Source: Cheilinus undulatus
Taxonomy: Eukaryota; Chordata; Actinopteri; Labriformes; Labridae
Length of the DNA stretch: 64,000 nucleotides
Assembly (NCBI RefSeq): GCF_018320785.1
Contig: NC_054886.1
Location: 4,091,207-4,155,206 of the forward strand
Reading direction: 5' to 3'
The position numbers and the translations under genes are program-made. The notes beneath the pieces were generated by a model that searched no databases, was not told where the DNA came from, and saw only the letters and a program-made list of their open reading frames with translations. This document shows positions 23,130-34,186 of this stretch, one piece after another; the first letter of the stretch is position 1; each line of letters opens with the position of its first letter.

Positions 23130-24987
23130 GCCTATTTGAGTCGCGACCCTGAATTTAACATGCACTGTTGTCCGTGTTACTTTTACTCCTGACAATTTCA
23201 CACAATTATCTGTACTTTCTACTCCCTACATTTTAAAAATAGCAGCGTTACTCCTATTTCATTTCGGCTTGTTTTCATTCCGGCTTGTCCTCATTTAAAA
23301 AAAAACACCAAAAACCCCCCAAAACCTATCCAAATAAATCACACCATCTGGATAGAGTGAATTTGTTTGTGGTGGGATGAGAAAAATAAACATAATACCA
23401 TTCTGACACCCTATTGGTTTGTACGCGATCAATTGCACCTGCGCACATGACACAAATCACGTCACACTCCAGCAAGGAAATAGCAGACGTATGTAGCCTA
23501 GTACGAAGATGTCCGTGGGAGAGACTCGAGAACTGGAGCGAAATGTCCCAACCAATCACCAGCAAGGAGGTTGGTAGTACACAGACTGTATATGGTTCTT
23601 GAATGTATTTGCATTGTCCTAAAATGTGTTCATTTTCAACGGGCATAAATGCGGCTGAAACAGGTGCATCCCAAATTTTTCATCATTAACCCTTAGAGCT
23701 CCAGCGGCACGGATCTGTGCCGGAGGCACACCCCTTTGTAAATTGCTTGGTAACTTTTGAACCGTAAGTCAGAGGCACTTACTTATTTTTTACTATGAAA
23801 GCTGTGTTTTCTGCCTTTCTAAATATGTTTTTCCTGCATTCGTAGTTCTTACAGAACATTTTCTAGTGAGCCCAGAACTTGGATGACTTCCTGGTGTCTC
23901 TGAAGACAGGGTTTTAGTATACAACCAGAAGCGACACAGTTTAGAAAAACGTAAATAACTTTCGAACCATACGTCATAGACACTAAGTCTTTTTTTCCTC
24001 TAAAAGCTGACCATTTTGCCATTCGTTTGCTACCCTCGATGTCTCCATACCCCTTAAGGAAGCTGTTCTAGAGAGCCCAAAACTTCTGTGACTTTTTGGG
24101 GTCTTTAAAAATTAAATCCACAGCGTTAGAACCGATAATAAGCGTCTTTTTGTCAATTTTTAATCCATTTTCGATCACTTACTTTGGCTTTCTTCGGTGG
24201 GCAGAGCCATATTTGTTGAGGTCATAGGTTGGGGTCACAATTTAGCATTGTGGGAGTTGTAGTCAACCAGTTGCTTCTTTACTGATTAAAGGAACGACAC
24301 AAAAGAAAGCGCATGGACTTTCTCTTGTATTTATTTAGATATTTTGAAAACTGTCACAGAATGTTTATTTTTTCACTTTTTTGTCCCCAAGAGATGGGAG
24401 AGCAAGTCTATGCAAAGAAAATGCTTTGTCACTATTGTTTACTGTGTGTTATCAATGAAAATCTTTGAGTTTCAAATTCTGATTTGTTTTTTTATTTTGA
24501 CTTTAGAATCTTATAACTTTTTCATGATTTAAGTGACATTACTGTTGTAGATATATTCTTAAAGCCCAGGTTGTCCTGAAGAAAAAAGATGTACAGGACT
24601 TGACTGTGCACCACAGGGCTGATGTTTTACAAGCTTTTTAAGAAAAAAGTCAAGATGATGGTGAAAAAAATAGCTGTGAGCTCTAAGGGTTAACATTTAA
24701 ATATGTTATAGTCACTATGGCTTTTGGAAAAATGTTTTTTTGGGGAGGTGGGGTAGTGCACTATTGGCCCCTGTGGCGCGGCCTAAGCTTTGGTCCTTAA
24801 TGGCATTTTTCCCCCCTTACATTACTTTTACTTTTTTACTTTAAGTAGTTTTGAAACCACTACTTTTTCACTTTTACTTGAGTAAAAAGCTTGTGTTGAT
24901 ACTTCAACTTCTACAGAAGTGTTCTTAAATCCTAGTGTCTATACTTCTACCTGAGTAATGAATGTGAATACTTTTGACACCTCTGTG
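23130..24987. mobile_element. hAT-type element interrupted by a piggyBac-type element
   Basis: The right side reads TTTTACTTGAGTAAAAAGC and ends GAATACTTTTGACACCTCTG, the inverse of a common fish hAT terminus (CAGAGGTGTCAAAAGTATTC). The left arm near 23180 has ATCTGTACTTTCTACTCCCTAC and ATAGCAGCGTTACTCC of the same family. The left terminus is not defined. No transposase remains. Confidence 0.6.
23690..24689. mobile_element. Nonautonomous piggyBac-type element, 1000 bp
   Basis: TTAA at 23686-23689 and 24690-24693. Ends are perfect 12-bp inverted repeats CCCTTAGAGCTC and GAGCTCTAAGGG. There is no transposase; longest frames are short (24344-24532). The interior repeats the phrase 'AACTTTTGAACCGTAAGTC' / 'AACTTTCGAACCATACGTC' twice about 200 bp apart, so part of it is an internal duplication. 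Intact ends suggest a recent move. Confidence 0.85.
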
Positions 24988-25144
24988 AGGGTGTTATAGA
25001 GACTAAGTGTCCTTACATTTGGGGCAAGACACTTCTACTGGGTTGTACAGTATTGGAGGAAACTAACTGCAGTGTTTTTCATCTCCATGACATTACTGTG
25101 ATTTAACAAAACCACAGCATTTTATACTAGTTAGGTGCAGTTTG

Positions 25145-25290
25145 TTTTTATTTACAACCCTGTACTTGTGACTTTTATGCCGATCAGTTCATAATTGTTG
25201 ATATTATGATATTGATCAATTTGTTCTTGTGTTCTTTGAGATATTGATTCAAAGGGGGTGTACTCATTTATGTTAAGCACTGTACATGTT
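25145..25290 (-). mobile_element. Tc1-like terminal fragment
   Basis: The reverse strand begins GTACAGTGCTTAACATAAATG then AGTACACCCCCTTTGAATC, a terminus of a fish Tc1-like family. No coding part follows; it sits within the ISL2EU-like interval. Confidence 0.5.
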
Positions 25291-25637
25291 TCTGCTAAGT
25301 AGGCAGAACACAGGCCAGTTGAAAGCAGCACAGGGAGTGACCCATCATGCAACACAAGTGGCAGCAGAACGTCAGGCAACAGAGGCAGAGCGTCAGGCAT
25401 CAGAGGCAGGGTGACAGGGTGTGCAGCAGCAGAGCAGCACTGGGATAAATTCAGGGACCTGTGGAAAGACAAACAACAGGTGGTTCTGATTAGAAAGGTT
25501 CATTTTGTCTCCACTGAAACCTGTTAAATGGCACAATTGGAACAATAATGACTTCTTTGTTGTATTAAAAAGTTGCTTAAAATATTGTTCTCTGATGCTC
25601 AGTATTAAATTACAGCACACTGGTTTTGTTCTTACTC

Positions 25638-25840
25638 TCAGATTCTGTCACTGTTGTACATAACACTGCCAGACAAGTGCATTAGTGCTGCACAGACATG
25701 TACAATTCTGTCAATCATGGCCTCCTCTCTCTTCTGTCTTTCATCCTTTAGTCTCTTGACCAGGTGCAGAGGAAGTGGGCCATCCAGAATGTGGTCCTGG
25801 CTCTTCAGGGCACCAACTACTCTCTCTGCAGACCACATAT
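25638..25840 (-). pseudogene. Harbinger-type transposase C-terminal fragment
   Basis: Minus-strand frame reading ERVVGALKSQDHILDGPLPL and DRIVHVCAALMHLSGSVMY. This matches the end of ISL2EU/PIF-Harbinger DDE transposases (usual form RVIGxLKxxFxIL...VCAALxNL). It probably belongs with the YqaJ-type ORF at 22.4 kb. Catalytic residues lie upstream of what is preserved. Confidence 0.55.
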
Positions 25841-26594
25841 CACATATTTGTTGTTAAAGTTCTCTAGTTACTTTAGGGCTGCACAATGTAAGGAAAATCT
25901 GACACTGTGATGATTTTATCTACACTGGTGTGTCTGAGTCTCACAGGAGTAGCACAGTCGACAGTTATATTACCTATAGAATGGAGATAAAGTTGTGTGT
26001 TAGCCGTGTTAGGTTAAACTTGCAACCATTTGACTAAAGAAAAATGTAATCTCATTTAGCACATTCATGTAGATTTCACCCTGGAAGGAGGGGAGGTTTT
26101 AGTGGACAATAACTATCTAGCCTCCAAAAAAGAAAGCCTTGCAATCAAGGATATGCAGTGTGTTTTCAACTTGCTGGATAACATCATGTTTCCAACGCTG
26201 ACACAGGTCATTCAGATCTCCCTAACAATCCCAGTCAACCGCTGTAGTTATGAAAGGTCATTCAGTGTGTTGAGATGGCTCCACACTTGGCTGAGGTGCA
26301 CAATGGGGCAAGAAAGGCTTCACCATCTTGTTGTCTTAGCTGTTGAGAAGGAAGAACTTTTAAAGCTGGGTCACAGTCAAGTTAGTGACCGATTTGCAAA
26401 AATGAAAAATAGGCGGCATGCTTTAATGCTGAAACAATAAACCAACTGAGAGAGTTCTGACTCGCCATTGTTTATGTCATATATGGTTTTGCTGCCATGT
26501 TCAAAGTGTTCATAATTTTTAAAATAAATATGTTCATACACTCATTCATATCTCAAGTAGTAGTTTTAGAAAGAGTGTGGCAGTGGGGTGGGGC

Positions 26595-26634
26595 AGTGTG
26601 TGTGTGGGTGTATGTGTGTGTGTGTATGTGTGTG
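26595..26634. repeat. (TG)n microsatellite
   Basis: Imperfect GT/TATG dinucleotide run, about 40 bp, next to a G-rich stretch at the right side of the hAT. Confidence 0.9.
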
Positions 26635-26656
26635 CAACCTACATTAACAATCTAAA

Positions 26657-27100
26657 TCAGGGGTGTCAAACTCAGTCCCAGCAGGGGCCGGATTCTGGAT
26701 TTAGGTCTAAGTCGAGATCCTAACAGGGTCAACATTTAACCAGAACTGTCAACCTCATTTTCACCAGTAATAAAATATATTAAAAGAAAAAAAAAAAAAA
26801 ACAGCACTGGTGATGAATCATGAGAATCATGAGATGAATCTGAGATAAAATTCCAATTTATTTGTCCAAAAGATCAGAAGACGATATTAAAAATAGAAAA
26901 ATAATGTTTTAAAAGAGCAAATATTTGAGGAGAAAGAGAGAAATTCACAAGTTGGAAAGGTCAAAATATGAGATCAAATCTGAAAACATTAGAGCCCATA
27001 GAGCAGGGGCAGTGGCCCATTGGCTGTTTACTCTATAATGACAGTTTACTGGCCCAATCACGTGTCCTAAAGGTCCATTTAACGCCCTCCCCTCCCCACT
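26657..27100 (+). mobile_element. hAT end repeat, CAGGGGTGTCAAACTCA type, copy 1
   Basis: Begins CAGGGGTGTCAAACTCAGTC, a known fish hAT (Charlie-like) terminus, then CAGGGGCCGGATTCTGGATT. The first 160 bp align with copy 2 at 29609. The right end is not clear; GACCCGCTGTGAGGGGCCGG near 28040 may be part of it, with a second MITE nested between. Confidence 0.6.
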
Positions 27101-27449
27101 CTGCTCCAGCTTAGAAAGTGAAACTAAAGTGTCTGAAGGAAAACCAAACTAATCCTGAAAACAGTTGGATTATGACTGGATACAGAAATAATTGTCAAAT
27201 TAGAACAAAAACTGTTGAGAAGCTGAAAACTTGTGAAGACTCTTCAGTCCATGCAGCAGAAAGTCTGATGCTGCTGCAGCTACATGTGGGGGAGGAGAGG
27301 CAGGTGTGTGACAGGTACATCATGAGCATGAGGAGCACCAAGCAGTGGCTGAGTGAGCTCTGTGAAGACTGCAAATCTAGGCTATTAAACATCATTAGAC
27401 TGTGATTCCACTTTATATAGAACACTTCAACAGTCTGAGATTAATGGCT
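27101..27449 (+). other. Open frame of 95 codons, unrecognised
   Basis: 27118-27405 reads MKLKCLKENQTNPENSW, later VHAAESLMLLQLHVGEERQ and SELCEDCKSRLLNIIRL. It has no domain I recognise and no splice sites that clearly extend it. It lies between two transposon ends, so it may be captured or chance sequence. Confidence 0.25.
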
Positions 27450-27945
27450 CTCCTGTGATGTGAAGAATGGCAAAACCCTCTCACCATGAAATGACTCAGA
27501 AATGGCATCAAAGTGCCAAAAATAGGTGGAATTTGGGTGAAATGGGATGAAAAATTGATATTAACTGGCAAAAAAGGGTTAGAAAAAGGGAAGAAATTGG
27601 TTAAAATTGCTAAAATCAGCATATCAAATTGTAAAATTTGGTGTTAGAAGTGGTAAGGAGGGGTTAACAGTGGCAATAATGGGACAGCAGAGCCAACAGT
27701 AGGTGGAGAGTGTCAAGTTTTGGTTTAGAAGTGGCAAAAACAGGCAGAAAAAAGTGGTGGAAAGGGTTTAAAAATGAGGGGAAAGGGGTTTTAAGTTGCA
27801 AAAATATGTTAACATTTGGCAAAATGGGTGTAAAGTGGCAACAGTGTCATTTAAAAAATGTTCTTAGTTTTTTTTAAGGCATCTGGAGACCCCATCTCAG
27901 TGTCTCGCAACCCCCAATGGGGTCCTGACCCCAAGGTTGAGAACC
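27450..27945 (-). mobile_element. hAT-like MITE with degenerate internal array
   Basis: The right side reads TCTCAGTGTCTCGCAACCCC and GGTTGAGAACCCCTG, the inverse of the terminus at 17482. The interior is a purine-sense array (AAAAATAGGTGGAATTTGGG, AACAGTGGCAATAATGGG) complementary to the array at 17.5 kb. The other terminus is not visible. Confidence 0.6.
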
Positions 27946-28375
27946 CCTGCTCTTAACTATGCCATAGTTTGATGATTTTTTTTCATAGCTGTGTGTAGTA
28001 AGGGGGACAGAAGAGTGTGTGTAACATTATGTTATATACTGACCCGCTGTGAGGGGCCGGTCCCAGTCAAAAATGCCTGGGCTGAATTTCCTCCCCAGCA
28101 TGATAAATTCAAGCTTGGAAAAATGTGTTTACACATGAGTGCAGACCTGCCTGACTCAAAGTAAGAGCAACAGAAGTGTCATGTGAACACGTGTAAGCTG
28201 TGTATCCCAATAAACAAATAAACAGATACAAAAAAGTCTCAACAAGTCTGTAAAACTTATTTCACCTTTAGTTTTCTAACAAAGAAATCAGCTCTGTGAT
28301 TCACTGATGTTTACTTTCAACTCATTTAAAGATAATTTTTTATAAGTAGGCCTACTCAAATGAGTGTGTAATCAC

Positions 28376-28378
28376 CAG

Positions 28379-28441
<63 letters not shown>
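28376..28441. repeat. (TA)n microsatellite
   Basis: About 65 bp of alternating TA with one TGTA interruption. Confidence 0.95.
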
Positions 28442-28445
<4 letters not shown>

Positions 28446-29608
28446 GCAAGATGCAAAAATCCAAGATTACTTGGTGAGGTCTACTTATATTAAATATTCT
28501 GTTCAACTTTGACCAAGTTTGCTGTAGGCTAAATATTACAGACTGCACATTTAAAGAAAAGCTTTACCAGTTGTAATACCTGAATTGGTAACTTGAAATA
28601 AAGACTGCTTACAAACTCGGACTGTAAAGAAAGAGCTTCTTTGACATGGCATTAATAAAGGCAGATGTTTTCCTCTGTAAATACTAGTTGACACAAAATA
28701 ACTTCAAAAATCAGTGAACTGTAGTTATCCATCCTGATAAATGGTCTTGGGTTTGCACTTCTTCATTTCATGTCACAATGAACCAAATTTCTTTTGCTTT
28801 TCGGCTCTTTCTTGGATAAATAAAGTAGTCTAAAACATCTCAGCATGGGCTGTGGGAATGTGATGGCATTTCTCTCCTTTTTGACATGTTGAAACCTAAA
28901 AATATCATTGAATCTTATACTGATTGATGGACAGTATTATTTTGACAGCACTATTATAATGACATTAGATTGACATCATACCTGCAGAGAATTGAGCTCA
29001 GGTGGGTTCCAGGGAAGAGTGGAGTCTTGATCAGCATCACCAACAGATGCGGGCCCAAAGTGAACTTCTGAGTCTTCAAGGGATGCCTGGATGGCAGGGG
29101 AGACAGAGGAATCTGGCCCTTCATAGAATGGGTCAGCATCTTGATTCAGCTCAAGAATTCAGCAGCCATCTTCATATTCCTGCAATCCTCTTGACTGACA
29201 AGTACGAGTGCCAATATCATCAGAAGATCCTGAATGTAGGGTCTCTGTGTTTTCATCTCAGGAGAGGCTGGTCCTGATCGCTGGCTAGGTTCCACAGTCT
29301 GTTGGTTATGGAATAAGGAAAATGTTCTTATCATCTACTATTTGGTTATCATATGGTTTTGTCCATCACGTCTACTGTCAACCACCTGATACAAGCCCTT
29401 GAACTTTGACCTTATGTGTACACATTTTAAAACAATGACAATGACAACATTCATTTCTGTGCGCTCAAAAAATGTGCTCAAAATTTGTGACTGTGTCCTG
29501 CAGATGTAGTTTTATTCCATTAGAGGTCATCATCTATGATATTAAAGCTTTTATCTTGCTGTAAATCTGGATTGAAGTCAGGGTTAACTTAAACTCTGTT
29601 TCTATAAA
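28442..29608. other. No gene recognised
   Basis: AT-rich; frames at 28954-29334 on both strands overlap and have no domain. Confidence 0.45.
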
Positions 29609-29915
29609 GCAGGGGTGTCAAACTCAATCACTGCAGGGGCTGGATTCTGAATTTAGTTCTAACCTGAGAGTCTAAGAGGGTCAACATCTAACCACAAACT
29701 GTCAACCTCATTTTCACCAGCAATGAATTATGGGAACGATAAAAACCTTAGCACTGATGATAACTGAGCTTGAGACTAAAAAAAGTCAAAATGATAACTT
29801 TAAAGAGTAAAAATCTGAGATAAAAGGTCAAACTTGTAAGTTCAAAAGGTTCAGTTTCATACTGTGATGTTAGTTCAACACAAAACTAATGTAAGGTAGG
29901 AACTATTTAGCTGGT
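29609..29915 (+). mobile_element. hAT end repeat, CAGGGGTGTCAAACTCA type, copy 2
   Basis: Begins CAGGGGTGTCAAACTCAATC and follows copy 1 through ACTGTCAACCTCATTTTCAC. It is cut where the LINE begins. Confidence 0.6.
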
Positions 29916-31017
29916 ACTTGTTAAACCCTGGTGTTCTTGGGAGAAAAAATAATTTCAACAGTGTAATGGATGCTTCCTATACAATGGAAGAAATGGAAAG
30001 GGCCATATTAAGATCAGGTGAATCCTCCCCAGGAAAGGATGACATATGTTATGCCATGTTAAAGCATCTAGGTGCTGTGGCAAGTGAAAAATTGCTTGGA
30101 GTGTATAATAGAATATGGGACAAAGGGATATTACCGTCTGGATGGAAAGAAGCGGTTATTATTCCTATCAGGAAACCTGGTAAAAATGGGTCAAACCCAA
30201 TGAATTATAGGCCAGCTCATCAGGGGGTTAAAGGCAATGAAATGGCTGATTCACTTGCAAAACTTGCTTTAAAACTTGATGATAAAATGAATATCCCTAT
30301 CAGTAAAAATGAGGCTAAAGCATTAGTTAAAGTCACATCATGAAAACATGGCAACAAACCTGGGATAATGGACCAACTGGAAGGCACCTGTATGCAATAC
30401 AGCAAGAAGTGGGTACAGCGAGGAAGAGGAGTAGGAAAAGAACTTATGAAGAAAATATATTAACAAGATTAAGAGTGGGACATACAGGTTTATATGGAAG
30501 CCTGTTTTTGCCAGTTCAAAAAAAAAAAGAAAATAGGAAAAGTAAAAAAAAAAAAAAAAAAAAAAAACTGTTAAGTCATAATTATGAGATACTTTCTCAT
30601 AATTATGAGATAGTATCTCATGATTATGACTTAGTATCTCATCATTATGACTTAGTATCTCATTATTATGACTTAACAGTTTTTGGGGATTTTTTACTTC
30701 TCCTATTTTCTTTTTTTTTTTTTTTCCAGCTGGCGGAAACGGGCTTCCATAGTTCAAGAACCTTATTGAGACAGGTTTAATGCAAAGAATTTAAGATCGG
30801 TTTGTTCTATTTATTTAGGGTTTTTTCTCCCTTTTTTTCTAGTTATATATATTTTTTAAATTTATTTATTTATTTATTTTAATTTAGATTATTATTTTCA
30901 GTATTGATCTATTGAACGTGGGTAGTTACTCTGGTCCACACTCCAACACACACAGGTGGCGGTAATGCACCTTAACGCTGGTTGCCACCCGCCAAAAAGC
31001 AAAAAGAAGAAGAAGCT
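29916..31017 (+). mobile_element. RNase H-bearing LINE (I-like group), internally deleted, copy 1
   Basis: The 29918-30343 frame begins with an RT fragment (MEEMERAILRSGESSPGKDD, SGWKEAVIIPIRKPGKNG, NYRP) that runs directly into the RNase H end (AHQGVKGNEMADSLAKLALK). More than an RT palm is missing, yet the join is in frame. Beyond 30343 the tail follows copy 2 at 32.5 kb, with a MITE at 30493-30751. The likely 3' end is the GGCGGTAATGCACC... AAGAAGAAGAAG stretch at 30958-31017. Confidence 0.75.
30493..30751. mobile_element. MITE with inverted ends and an internal 18-bp array
   Basis: Ends TATGGAAGCCTGTTTTTGCCAG and the inverse of CTGGCGGAAACGGGCTTCCATA form imperfect 22-bp inverted repeats. 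Poly-A and poly-T tracts flank a core of repeated TCTCATAATTATGACTTA words. It sits in LINE copy 1 in place of a segment that copy 2 keeps (about 32790-32976). Confidence 0.65.
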
Positions 31018-31960
31018 GGTACTTGTTGCCCAGGGGGAAACTTTAGTTGATGCACACTCATTTCTCTTCCGGACTCGTTCCCTCTCGGTTGTGTGCGGAC
31101 AGCGAGGTATTTATTTCATCTTTATTTTGATGTTTCACACTTTATTCTCCAACTTGTGTAACATGAATGCTGCTTTGTAATGCAGTGTAGTGTATTTCAA
31201 ACAGTTGGACGCTGGATTAGATGAAGATGATGTGCTGAAAGAATAAATCCATCAGTTACAGATGAACTTTGGTGTGGTATATTTCCTGGAGGGAGTGATA
31301 GTTCTGGTTGAAAGTGTTCATGTTTCACTGTGAGTTGTTGGAGGCTCTTAAGTGGAACTGTTTACCTTCTTCTCTCTTGCTTCTCTCGCTGTTGATATAA
31401 AAAAAAACTCGGCCGCATGTTCAGAGTTTTCTGGATGAGCGGAGGAGAATAGGACAGCTCTCTGCTGGGAGAGATACATTCAGGGACAATGGGAGAAGCG
31501 AAACTCCAGCGAGGAATGCGCCATGGCGGCTCAAAACTTCGTCATAATTTATTCTCGGATATTCGCGATATAGTCATTTTAAGGACACGCTACATTCACA
31601 GAGCGAGGGCGAACAGGTAGCGCCAGAATCTATTTGAGGCGGTCCGCCACGAATAAATGAATGTGTGGGAAACACTGGAGTAGCCTGTTTGAATATGTTT
31701 TTAAAAAGGTATGATGTTCCCTCAGCCCCAACCCAACATGTATCCGAAAAAAAATTAAACTAACACAAAAAATAATAAAAACGAAGCATTTTTGCAAAAA
31801 TAAAAATGAAACTAAACCAACAAACCAGCAGTAAAAAGTAATAAAAAGTAAACTGAAATTGAAAGAAGAAAGTGGCAACAAAACAAAAACTATTAAAGAA
31901 AAATCCAAAACTATGATAACGTTGGTCCAGACAGGCTAGAATTTAAATTTATTTGTCCTC
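31018..31960. other. No gene recognised; one hAT-like end
   Basis: 31635-31675 reads GGCGGTCCGCCACGAATAAATG then GTGTGGGAAACACTGG, the inverse of a fish hAT-like terminus; a related left end is at 20109 (CAGTGTTTCCCATACATTCA). The remainder has no coding features. Confidence 0.4.
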
Positions 31961-32215
31961 CTTTTGCAGTCACACCTGAACGTTTAGGCAAGAGAATAAA
32001 TCTTTGGACTAAAAGTAAAGACTAAAATGTGAGGACTTTTTCTGGACTAAAACTGGACTAAAATGTTTTGAGTTTTCGTGGACTAAAACTAGACTAAAAA
32101 TTAAAAGGGTTGAAATGACTAAAATGTGAGCAAAAGTGAAATGCTTATTTAAAGACTAAAACTAACACTAAAATGAAAACTAGCTGCCAAAATGAAGACT
32201 GTGTTAAATATGATC
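31961..32215. repeat. GACTAAAA-rich interspersed element, copy 1
   Basis: Many degenerate copies of GACTAAAACT/GACTAAAATG, ending AAAACTAGCTGCCAAAATGAAGACTG. Copy 2 at 58226-58730 has the same order and end (AATATCTGCCAAAATTAAAACTG). Confidence 0.55.
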
Positions 32216-32509
32216 CAGGTAATGTATAAACAACTTTACCTGGCCGTCACTTTAGTAAATGAACCCTGAAGATATCTATTTTTGGAGATCAATGTTATCC
32301 GTGATCAATGAAGTGGTGCAGTGTCCTCATTTGTCAGGGTTTACAGTTGAGATTCTAGCAGTTCTAACAGTGTTGCAGTCATATTACAAATTAAAATTAA
32401 CATTAATTAGCATTAAAGTCATTTCAATCAAAGAGTGGAAATGACATTGTTAATGAAATGTATGAAAGTGTATAGAAATTTAAGAATATTGTTGTAACGT
32501 TTGTATGGA

Positions 32510-33035
32510 TAGCAGCTCATAGGGGGATTAAAGGCAATGAAATGGCTGATTGAGTCTAAAAGTGGCTCTGAAACTTGATGATAAAATGAATATCCCTATC
32601 AGTAAAAATGAGGCTAAAGCATTAGTTAAAAGTCACATCATGAAAGTATGGCAACAAAGTTGGGATAATGGATATACTGGAAGGCACCTTTTATGCAATA
32701 CAGCAAGAAGTGGGTACAGCGAGGAGGAGGAGTAGAAGAACACATAAAGAAAATGTATTAACAAGATTAAGAGTCGGACATACAGGTTTAAACAAGACAC
32801 TTCACTTGATAAAAAAGCATGCGACAGGACTATGTGAACAGTGCAGCCTTGTGGAATCAGTTGAACATGTTTTATTTCATTGTCAGAAGTTTGAAGATAA
32901 GCAAGAAATACTGAGGAGATAACTCAGGAAATGGGGAGTTGGGAAATCTTTTAACTGTTGGACAAAAATGGCTGTTCAAGTACCTTATTGAGACAGGTTT
33001 AATGCAAAGAATTTAGGATTGTTTTTGTTCTATTT
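32510..33035 (+). mobile_element. RNase H-bearing LINE 3' fragment, copy 2
   Basis: Matches copy 1 from the RNase H end (GATGATAAAATGAATATCCC) through ACAGCAAGAAGTGGGTACAG. It retains the C-terminal stretch lost in copy 1: a Cys-His motif region reading HATGLCEQCSLVESVEHVLF then HCQKFEDK, typical of the zinc knuckle after RNase H in I-like LINEs. Confidence 0.75.
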
Positions 33036-34185
33036 ATCAGGGCCAGAGAACTGACCAGTGTGAGAGCCCTATTGTATCTGTGGGAATTATTATTTTTTTC
33101 TGTCACAACTTTTGCATTTTTGGGGGCCTTAACATGTTTCAAAACTCACAAATTTTGGTGGCTTGTCAGATCCTGGTACACAGATGTATCATGAGTAGAT
33201 GAACAACAAATCCTCTTGGGACCATCCTCTTAAATGCACAGGAAGTGACATCATAAAGGAAAAGTATCCAAATTTGGGCAATTTTTTACAATATAGGCTT
33301 GTTTTAGCTGTAAATGTTACCAAAGCTGGTAAAAACTCCTGCAAGTCGTCCGAAGTCATTTTTGAGTTTTTACACATTATGAAAGCACAGATTCCAGGCT
33401 TTCCAGTGGTGTATCATACACCTTAATCTGAGCATATTTTACAAAGATATGCTCATTCGAATGTTAACTTATAGTTTCTGTTTGCTCTGAGAAAACCAGG
33501 CTCGAAGTTTCAGGACTTTTCCTACCTTCAGGCAGGCCAGGTAACGGGCGTGAACAATAGAGCCACATTTACATAAAGTGCACCCAAACCAAGCTTCTGA
33601 ATCAGACTGGTGACGCTCATCAAAATATTCCCATAGGAAATCCGCCTTCATCAAACCTGCCCTGTAGAGTGATTCTGAAGTTGTCCCAAGTCTGTTGATA
33701 ATTCTTGCCGCTTCTTCATTGTCTCTTCTGCTTTTTGTCACTGCAGGGTGCATCTTGAGGCTTGTTGTTAAAGGTGATAACTAGAAACAGCTGTATTTAC
33801 GTGCCGGGGGAGGGGTGGTGTTAGAGCCATGCAGTGTTTGTTATTGTCCATCTCAATGGGTGAAACTGGGAACAATGGCAGGCTGAGTGGCCAGTTATCA
33901 CCCAGCAGTTTTGCTTTCCCCTCCCTTCAATCTCCCCACAGCAACCCTGAAAACAGGGCAATTTAAAACACAAAACTTTTAAATATCACACTTGTGTTAC
34001 TTTTTTCATCGAATGAGTAGTTTAAATGTCGGACTTGCATAAAATGAGAAAAAACGAAAAATGATCATTTTGAAGAAAACGACTTTGTATCAATTTTTCC
34101 CAACCATCGGAATGCCGACTTGCAGGAACTTTATCTGGCTTCGGTCACAAATACATTCTTGTTTTAGCTGTTAATAAAGGCTTTT
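33036..34185. other. No gene recognised; one 94-codon minus-strand frame
   Basis: The minus-strand frame 33469-33753 reads MHPAVTKSRRDNEEAARIIN, AGLMKADFLWEYFDERHQSD and FGCTLCKCGSIVHARYLACL. Two CxxC-like spacings are present, but I do not recognise the protein. The surroundings are AT-rich with a G-run near 33805. It could be a transposon exon or chance. Confidence 0.3.
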
Positions 34186-34186
34186 T

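Larger units (their letters stand above)
22232..26050. mobile_element. ISL2EU/Harbinger-like element inside the hAT
   Basis: hAT coding stops at QACNPEY (22228) and resumes about 26090. The intervening DNA has a YqaJ-type ORF on the plus strand at its left and a Harbinger-like transposase C-terminus on the minus strand at its right. That is the two-gene convergent layout known for ISL2EU elements. The left end begins GGTCGGTGTCGCGTCACGG; a matching right end was not found, so the boundary is approximate. Confidence 0.55.
19927..26440 (+). mobile_element. ZMYM1-like hAT transposon split by nested insertions
   Basis: Left terminus CAGGGCGTCGCCAGACCC then TGGGGCACGTGCCCCAG. Coding pieces on the plus strand: 20869-21249 (KHDTFVSSGMNACFKASAVH, FLAKQNVPFSGHDE), 21283-21600 (VHCYAHQLDLVLSYL, the hAT core), 21691-22230 (ETIDLAKAAKFKGAVCDTLK, AEMDEHFSSLYGQVLRGVQA) and, after 3.8 kb of foreign sequence, 26102-26440 with the dimerisation domain (IPVNRCSYERSFSVLRWLHT). 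This order and these phrases are those of ZMYM1-like hAT transposases. At least two frame breaks fall between the first three pieces even without the insertion. The right terminus is uncertain, perhaps the GGCAGTGGGGTGGGGCAG near 26580. Confidence 0.82.
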
